This document shows, one piece after another, positions 58,911 to 64,000 of a stretch of 64,000 nucleotides of DNA. This DNA comes from Acinetobacter equi (GTDB lineage: Bacteria > Pseudomonadota > Gammaproteobacteria > Pseudomonadales > Moraxellaceae), in the NCBI RefSeq assembly GCF_001307195.1, contig NZ_CP012808.1:868001-932000 (forward strand), written 5' to 3'. The number at the start of each line of letters is the position of its first letter. Position 1 is the stretch's first letter. Below the pieces are notes generated by a model. It had not been told where the DNA came from, did no database searches, and saw only the letters and a list, made by a program, of their open reading frames with translations. Made by a program: the position numbers and the translations under genes.

Positions 58911-59066
58911 GAGGGGGGTATCATAATCGATATTAATGATTTATTTTAAGACTAAATAATTATATAGCTGACATCTCTTTGTATATTGAGCTGCAACATA
59001 ATCTTTAATGTTGCATCTGTTATACTGCTTATAATTTCTTTGAGTCAATAAATTTTGGGACAAATT

Positions 59067-59783
59067 ATGCGTATCGACCAACGTTCTTTAGATCAATTAC
59101 GTGATGTAAAAATTACTCGTAACTATACTCGTTATGCAGAAGGTTCAGTTCTGGTTGAATTTGGTCATACTAAAGTTCTTTGTACTGCTAGTATTGACAA
59201 TTCAGTACCTCGTTTCTTAAAAGGACAAGGACAAGGCTGGGTAACAGCTGAATATGGTATGTTGCCACGTTCTACACACACACGTAGCGATCGTGAAGCT
59301 GCTCGTGGTAAACAAAGTGGTCGTACTCAAGAGATTCAGCGTTTGATTGGTCGTAGCTTAAGAGCAATGGTCGATCTTAAAAAACTTGGTGAAAATACAA
59401 TCACAATTGATTGTGATGTGATTCAAGCAGATGGTGGAACACGTACAGCATCTATTACTGGGGCAGCAGTTGCACTTATTGATGCAATGAATGTATTACT
59501 TGAGAAAAAGAAAATTAAGCAAGATCCATTGAAAGGTTTAGTGGCTGCGGTTTCTGTAGGTATTTTTAAAGATGAAGTACTTCTAGACTTATGTTATGAA
59601 GAAGACTCGAATTGCCAAACAGATTTAAATGTAGTGATGACTCAATCAGGTGAGTTTATTGAAATTCAAGGTACTGCTGAAGATAAGCCATTTACTCGTG
59701 CTCAATCGAATGCAATGTTAGAAATGGCTGAAAAAGGTATTCAAGAGTTGGTTAAGAAACAACAAGAAGCTTTAGGTTGGTAA
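59067..59783 (+). CDS. rph: Ribonuclease PH
   Basis: Phosphate-dependent 3'-to-5' exoribonuclease that trims tRNA 3' ends. The 238 residues match the family: [12 protein letters not shown] start, [34 protein letters not shown] (about 65-82), [11 protein letters not shown] and [20 protein letters not shown] (about 113-132). The ATG at 59067 is used; a TTG four codons earlier is possible. Unlike the frameshifted rph of E. coli K-12, this one is intact. Confidence 0.97.
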   Translation: MRIDQRSLDQLRDVKITRNYTRYAEGSVLVEFGHTKVLCTASIDNSVPRFLKGQGQGWVTAEYGMLPRSTHTRSDREAARGKQSGRTQEIQRLIGRSLRAMVDLKKLGENTITIDCDVIQADGGTRTASITGAAVALIDAMNVLLEKKKIKQDPLKGLVAAVSVGIFKDEVLLDLCYEEDSNCQTDLNVVMTQSGEFIEIQGTAEDKPFTRAQSNAMLEMAEKGIQELVKKQQEALGW

Positions 59784-59804
59784 TTTTTAGCTTTCCTTGT
59801 TCAA

Positions 59805-59835
59805 TAAAAAACGCACTTTAATGTGCGTTTTTTTA
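59805..59835. terminator. Bidirectional terminator between rph and nadC
   Basis: AAAAAACGCAC and GTGCGTTTTTT form a stem around a six-base loop with T-runs on both strands, between two converging genes. Confidence 0.9.
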
Positions 59836-59851
59836 ATATATTTTTTTAGGA

Positions 59852-60697
59852 TTAACCATTAAAACGCATAGATAAATCGATGGCTTTAACATCTTTAGTT
59901 AAAACACCCATTGAAATATAATCTACTCCAGTTGTTGCAACTTCGCGTAAATTATTAATTGTAATATTACCCGATGCTTCTAGTTTACAACGTCCATTTA
60001 CATGTTTGACAGCATCAATCATTTGTTGTTGGCTAAAATTATCTAACATAATAATATCGGCTTGAGCTTCAAGTGCTTGGTTAAGTTCATTCCAAGTTTC
60101 AACTTCAACTTCAACAGGTTTATTAGGTGCAATTTCATGCGCTTGAGCAATTGCCTGAGCAATGCTACCAGCTGCCATAATATGATTTTCTTTAATTAAA
60201 AATGCATCAAATAAGCCTAAACGATGATTTTTTCCACCACCAATGGCAACGGCATATTTTTGTGCAATTCTTAAACCAGGTAATGTTTTACGTGTATCTA
60301 AAAGTTGTGTTTGAAGCCCTTCTAATTGTTTTACATATTCAGCAGTTTTAGTTGCAACAGCTGACAAGGTTTGAATAAAGTTTAAAGCAGGGCGTTCAAC
60401 AGTTAATAGGCTACGCGCAGAACCTGAGAGTTTTAGAAAAACCTCATTGGGCTGGATTAAATCACCATCTTGTTTAAGCCAACTGACTTCTATAGAGGTA
60501 TCATAGGTTTTGATTAATGCATTTACCCATGGTTGACCAGCTAAAATCATAGTTTCACGGCTTAGAATGGATGCAGTTGCTTGTTCATGTTCCGGTGTGA
60601 GCAGTGCGGTGATATCACCATCGCCAATATCTTCTTGTAATGCTTGCTGAATATTATTTTGAATTGCTTGATCCAATAAAGTCGCTGAAATGCTCAT
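59852..60697 (-). CDS. nadC: Quinolinate phosphoribosyltransferase (decarboxylating)
   Basis: Converts quinolinate and PRPP to nicotinate mononucleotide in NAD synthesis. The 281 residues include ALQEDIGDGDITALL (about residues 19-33), SLLTVERPALNFIQTLSAVAT, LLDTRKTLPGLRIAQKYAVAIGG with the substrate-binding DTRKTLPG (about 133), and EVEVETWNEL. The ATG at 60695-60697 has GGA eight bases upstream; an upstream in-frame ATG would add nine residues. It is divergent from ampD, a conserved neighbourhood in gammaproteobacteria. Confidence 0.97.
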   Translation of the reverse strand: MSISATLLDQAIQNNIQQALQEDIGDGDITALLTPEHEQATASILSRETMILAGQPWVNALIKTYDTSIEVSWLKQDGDLIQPNEVFLKLSGSARSLLTVERPALNFIQTLSAVATKTAEYVKQLEGLQTQLLDTRKTLPGLRIAQKYAVAIGGGKNHRLGLFDAFLIKENHIMAAGSIAQAIAQAHEIAPNKPVEVEVETWNELNQALEAQADIIMLDNFSQQQMIDAVKHVNGRCKLEASGNITINNLREVATTGVDYISMGVLTKDVKAIDLSMRFNG

Positions 60698-60865
60698 ATC
60701 TATTTCCGTATATGTTGAACTCATGAAAATTGCGCATTATCTTATCATTGTTCATTAAAGAAACGCATTGTTTAAGTATCTGATGAATCCTGATTTGAGA
60801 TTTTTCAGAGAAAGCCTTAGCATTTACTTCTATAAAATATTTTTGAATTGAGTCAGGGTTGTATT

Positions 60866-61438
60866 ATGCAAGAAAGACCGTTGTTTCAGGTCATTGATGG
60901 GGCACTTTCAGGTGCAACACAGATTCCATCACCCAATTTTAATCAGCGCCCTGACGATGCTGCAATTCAATTGGTGGTAATTCATAATATTAGTTTGCCA
61001 CCATCACAATTTGGCGGTGGTTATATTCAACAATTTTTCCAAAATAAATTAGATTGGTCTGAACACCCATATTTCCAAACGATTGAAGGAATGCAAGTTT
61101 CTGCACATTTATTAATTTTAAGAACGGGTGAAGTCATTCAGTTTGTTAATTTTAAAGATCGTGCATGGCATGCGGGGCGTTCAAGTTATTTGGGTAAAAA
61201 AGAATGTAACGATTATTCAATTGGTATTGAATTAGAGGGCAGTGATGATTTGCCTTTTGAAGAAATTCAATATGAAAAATTGGCTGAAGTTGTGGCGACT
61301 TTACAATTAGCATATCCAAAAATTCAGCAGCATTTAGCTGGGCATTCTGACATTGCACCTGGTCGAAAAACTGATCCAGGTCGTTTTTTTGATTGGATAA
61401 AATTCAGAACTCGATTGCAACAATTAAAAAATCAATAA
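60866..61438 (+). CDS. ampD: 1,6-anhydro-N-acetylmuramyl-L-alanine amidase
   Basis: Cytosolic zinc amidase that releases peptides from anhydromuropeptides in murein recycling; its loss often raises AmpC beta-lactamase. The 190 residues show the zinc ligands: His40 in QLVVIHNISLPP, the His in GHSDIAPGRKTDPG (about 160), and the Asp that follows. DRAWHAGRSSYLG is the substrate-side strand. No signal peptide, as expected. The ATG at 60866 has CAGGG upstream. Together with mpl and mupP it covers much of the recycling route. Confidence 0.96.
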   Translation: MQERPLFQVIDGALSGATQIPSPNFNQRPDDAAIQLVVIHNISLPPSQFGGGYIQQFFQNKLDWSEHPYFQTIEGMQVSAHLLILRTGEVIQFVNFKDRAWHAGRSSYLGKKECNDYSIGIELEGSDDLPFEEIQYEKLAEVVATLQLAYPKIQQHLAGHSDIAPGRKTDPGRFFDWIKFRTRLQQLKNQ

Positions 61439-61525
61439 ACAGTTTCATTGTTGAATGATTAAACAATTAAACTTTGGGTAGAGTTTCATTACAATAGCGA
61501 CTTGATTCTTAACTAGGTGGTTACG

Positions 61526-63073
61526 ATGGCGCTTTGGCGGTCAACCGTGATTGTAAGTGCAATGACCATGTTGTCTCGTGTACTAGGTTTAGTACGAGAT
61601 GTGGTTTTGCTCAATGTGTTTGGTGCGGGAAAAGATTTCGATACATTTGTTGTCGCTTTCCGTATTCCTAATTTTTTTCGGCGACTTTTTGCTGAAGGTG
61701 CATTTTCACAAGCATTTATTCCAGTACTTACAGAATATAAAACAACAAAAGCTCATGCTGAAGTTCAAATTCTGATTAGTCGAGTGTTTGGCTGTCTAAG
61801 CAGTTTTATGACACTTTTAACTCTGATTGCCATGATTGTTGCACCTGCAATTATTTATGTTTATGCGCCAGGGTTTCATCAGGATGAAGCTAAGTTTGCA
61901 ATGGCAACGGAGATGTTCCGCTTAACCATTCCATATTTGTTATTTATGTCATTAACGGCTTTTGCCAGCAGTATTCTAAATAGTTACGGATCGTTTACGA
62001 CACCTGCATTTGCACCAGTTTTACTGAATGTGGCAATGATTGCAGGTGCATTATGGTTAACGCCGTATATGGCTGAACCTATTATGGCACTTGGATGGGC
62101 TGTTTTAATTGCTGGAGCATTACAGTTAGCGATTCAGATTCCAGAATTATGGCGTAGAAAACTTTTAATACCACCTAAAATAGATTTTAAACATGAAGGT
62201 GTTGACCGTATTTTAAAGTTAATGCTTCCTGCATTATTCGGGGTATCGGTTACTCAAATTAATTTACTGTTAAATACAATTTGGGCATCGTTCATGCAAG
62301 ATGGTGCTGTGTCTTGGTTATATAGTGCCGAGCGAATGACAGAATTACCGTTAGGATTGATTGGTGTTGCGATTAGTACCGTTATTTTACCGTCACTTTC
62401 TGCAAAATTTGCTGAACATGATCAGGCAAAATTTAAAGGTATGATGGATTGGGCAGCGAAAATTGTTGTTCTTGTCGGTGTTCCTGCAAGTATTGCTTTA
62501 TTTATGCTTTCTACACCTATTATTCAGGCTTTATTTCAACGAGGTGAATTTACAGTAGAAGATACCTATATGACGGCATTAGCATTGCAATGTATGAGTG
62601 CTGGGGTAATTTCATTTATGCTAATTAAAGTATTTGCACCTGGTTTTTATGCTCAACAAGATATGAAAACGCCTGTTAAAGTAGGCTTAATGGCTGTTGC
62701 TGCAAATGCTATTTTTAACGTTATCTTTATTGGTATTTTTAAATGGGTAGGTTGGCATGCTGACCATATGGCATTAGCGATTGCATCTTCAGGCTCTGCT
62801 TTAGTGAATGCTGGTATGCTGTATTTTTATTTACACAAGCGTAATATTTTTCGTTTTGCAGGGCATTGGAAAAAATTACTCGTACAATTTGCCATTGCCA
62901 ATGCAGCGATGATTTTTGCTTTATGGTTTGCACTAGGACATTACGATGGTCAAGCATCTCAATGGATTCGTGTGGTTGAAGTAATTGGGCTTTGTGTTGT
63001 AGGTGTTGTTGCTTATGGCGTAACTTTATTGGTTACAGGTTTCCGCCCACGCCACCTAAAGCCTGAAGCATAA
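61526..63073 (+). CDS. murJ: Lipid II flippase MurJ
   Basis: Inner-membrane flippase moving lipid II across the membrane for peptidoglycan synthesis, of the MviN family. The 515 residues have about fourteen helices, with SAMTMLSRVLGLVRDVVLLNVFGAGKDFD opening split by the essential Arg pair (about residues 18 and 24), and FVVAFRIPNFFRRLFAEGAFSQAFIPV (about 40-66). SAERMTELPLGLIGVAI (about 268) is family-typical. The ATG at 61526 with AGGTGG upstream is used instead of a GTG three codons earlier. It ends in a large palindrome at its stop codon. Confidence 0.96.
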   Translation: MALWRSTVIVSAMTMLSRVLGLVRDVVLLNVFGAGKDFDTFVVAFRIPNFFRRLFAEGAFSQAFIPVLTEYKTTKAHAEVQILISRVFGCLSSFMTLLTLIAMIVAPAIIYVYAPGFHQDEAKFAMATEMFRLTIPYLLFMSLTAFASSILNSYGSFTTPAFAPVLLNVAMIAGALWLTPYMAEPIMALGWAVLIAGALQLAIQIPELWRRKLLIPPKIDFKHEGVDRILKLMLPALFGVSVTQINLLLNTIWASFMQDGAVSWLYSAERMTELPLGLIGVAISTVILPSLSAKFAEHDQAKFKGMMDWAAKIVVLVGVPASIALFMLSTPIIQALFQRGEFTVEDTYMTALALQCMSAGVISFMLIKVFAPGFYAQQDMKTPVKVGLMAVAANAIFNVIFIGIFKWVGWHADHMALAIASSGSALVNAGMLYFYLHKRNIFRFAGHWKKLLVQFAIANAAMIFALWFALGHYDGQASQWIRVVEVIGLCVVGVVAYGVTLLVTGFRPRHLKPEA

Positions 63074-63169
63074 AACAAAGCACTGCTTTGTTTTATGCTG
63101 CAAGACAAGCGCAGCGCGTAGTTTATACAGTAGGCTTTGCTTTATGTTGCAATTGCAACGCGTAGTTAT
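63067..63169. repeat. REP-like palindromic repeat region after murJ
   Basis: A perfect 16-bp inverted repeat (AGCATAAAACAAAGCA with its complement, one-base centre, 63067-63099) spans the murJ stop codon. Its right arm begins a unit (63084-63125) that recurs imperfectly at 63133-63169; both contain CTTTG-TTTATG-TGCAA and end GCGTAGTT. Internal dyads GCTGC/GCAGC and GTTGCAATTGCAAC are present. It resembles short dispersed palindromic units (REP-type), or a strong 3' hairpin. Confidence 0.7.
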
Positions 63170-63218
63170 TACCTTTGTGTTTTTTATTGCAAGCTAAACT
63201 AAATCATTTAAAAAGAAT

Positions 63219-63250
63219 AAAAAATCCCTCGTTAATAACGAGGGATTTTT
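63219..63250. terminator. Bidirectional terminator between murJ and the FKBP gene
   Basis: AAAAATCCCTCGTT and AACGAGGGATTTTT form a 14-bp perfect stem around AAT with T-runs on both strands. Confidence 0.95.
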
Positions 63251-63273
63251 GATAAATAAGAAAAATCTTAAGA

Positions 63274-63960
63274 TTATTTAACTTCTAACAATTCAACATC
63301 AAAAATAAGTGTGCTGTTTGGTTCAATCGCATCACCTGCACCAATTTCACCATATGCTAAATTTGCTGGAATAAAAAAGCGATATTTTGCACCTTCTTTC
63401 ATGAGTTGAAGACCTTCAGTCCATCCTTGAATGACTTGGCTTGCTTTAAACTCTGTAGGTTGTTGGCGAGCAATGGAACTATCAAAAATAGTGCCATCTA
63501 GTAAACGACCCTCATAATGAACTTTTACAGTAGAAGCCGCTGTTGGAGTCTTGCCTTTACCTTGCTGAAGAACTTGATATTGTAAGCCTGAGGCAGTTGT
63601 CTTTATACCAGATTTTTTCTTATTTTCTACTAAAAACTGAGAGCCTGCTTTCGCATTTTTTTCAGCTTTTTCTTGATGAATTGCTAATTGTTTTGCTTCA
63701 GCTTGTTGTTTGAATTGAGTCAAGACCTTTGTCATTTCTTCTTCAGAAAGTGTGGAAGCCTTTCCAGTCGATGCGATTTTTAAGCCTTCAATAAAAGCAT
63801 CTAAATTAATATCTTTTAAATTTTCGCTGTAATTTTTTCCCATGATATAGCCAAAACTATAACTGACTTGATCATCAAAAGAACTTTTTGTTGTAATTTC
63901 TTTTGCTGATAATCCTGTACTACATAAAGCAAGGCATAAAATGGACATTGGTAATTTCAT
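63274..63960 (-). CDS. Periplasmic FKBP-type peptidyl-prolyl isomerase (Mip/FkpA-like)
   Basis: A 228-residue proline isomerase. Signal peptide MKLPMSILCLALCSTGLSA is followed by an N-terminal helical dimerisation domain (about 25-105: SYSFGYIMGKNYSENLKDI, a long charged helix with QQAEAKQLAIHQEKAEK) and a C-terminal FKBP domain (about 125-228: VKVHYEGRLLDGTIFDSSI, VIQGWTEGLQLMKEGAKYRFFIPANLAYGE, LIFDVELLEV). This is the Mip/FkpA plan, shorter than E. coli FkpA (270). It helps outer-membrane protein folding; Mip homologues are virulence factors in some species. Confidence 0.92.
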   Translation of the reverse strand: MKLPMSILCLALCSTGLSAKEITTKSSFDDQVSYSFGYIMGKNYSENLKDINLDAFIEGLKIASTGKASTLSEEEMTKVLTQFKQQAEAKQLAIHQEKAEKNAKAGSQFLVENKKKSGIKTTASGLQYQVLQQGKGKTPTAASTVKVHYEGRLLDGTIFDSSIARQQPTEFKASQVIQGWTEGLQLMKEGAKYRFFIPANLAYGEIGAGDAIEPNSTLIFDVELLEVK

Positions 63961-64000
63961 AAATAAATCTCAAAATAGAAAAGAAAGGTTAACTTTCTTG

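Overview
The window looks like a stretch of an Acinetobacter (Moraxellaceae) chromosome. This rests on the 16S sequence, the low GC content, and the gene families and gene orders (purEK, grpE-dnaK, ileS-lspA-fkpB, nadC/ampD, ubiG-mupP-yciK). The species cannot be read from the sequence alone. I see no insertion sequence, prophage, integrase or CRISPR array. Most of the window is core genome; the clearest accessory block is an AT-rich fimbrial cluster at 14.1-19.1 kb.

Layout. 0-13.5 kb holds purine salvage (hpt, guaD), a TerC metal exporter behind a yybP-ykoY manganese riboswitch, a SotB-type exporter, an alcohol dehydrogenase, the murein-recycling ligase mpl, and purEK. A 500-bp non-coding array of a 12-bp palindrome repeated every ~21 bp follows, then a lytic transglycosylase. 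14.1-19.1 kb is a chaperone-usher fimbrial operon whose usher is broken by a 14-bp tandem duplication. 19.3-22 kb is grpE-dnaK with heat-shock-type promoters. 24.5-30.2 kb is a complete rRNA operon (16S, tRNA-Ile, tRNA-Ala, 23S, 5S). 30.5-38.5 kb holds a PQQ-type sugar dehydrogenase lipoprotein with an 11-copy 9-bp repeat, a Na/Pi cotransporter, and a phospholipid-type cluster resembling E. coli ynbA-ynbC-ynbD. 38.7-45.6 kb has an ankyrin gene, a candidate Csr/Rsm-type regulatory RNA, an FMN reductase, fkpB-lspA-ileS-ribF and a nucleosidase. 45.6-51.4 kb is a TetR regulator and an alkanesulfonate (ssu) operon. 51.7-64 kb holds argA, two RcnB-like periplasmic proteins, yciK-mupP-ubiG, dsbA, a FabR-like regulator, rph, nadC, ampD, murJ and an FKBP isomerase.

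The most notable observation is the intergenic RNA at about 38988-39120 (minus strand). It carries four CAGGA motifs, three of them in hairpin loops, and the last hairpin is also the terminator. It sits about 65 bp downstream of a near-consensus GacA box. This is the architecture of RNAs that sequester CsrA/RsmA. Second is the helically phased palindrome array between purK and the transglycosylase gene, which contains a perfect DnaA box. Third is the usher disruption, which loss of one repeat unit would repair exactly.

Functional themes: murein recycling and cell-wall genes are scattered through the window (mpl, mupP, ampD, murJ, the transglycosylase); protein quality control includes dnaK, grpE, dsbA, one cyclophilin and two FKBPs; sulfur scavenging is covered by the ssu operon, which here lacks ssuE.
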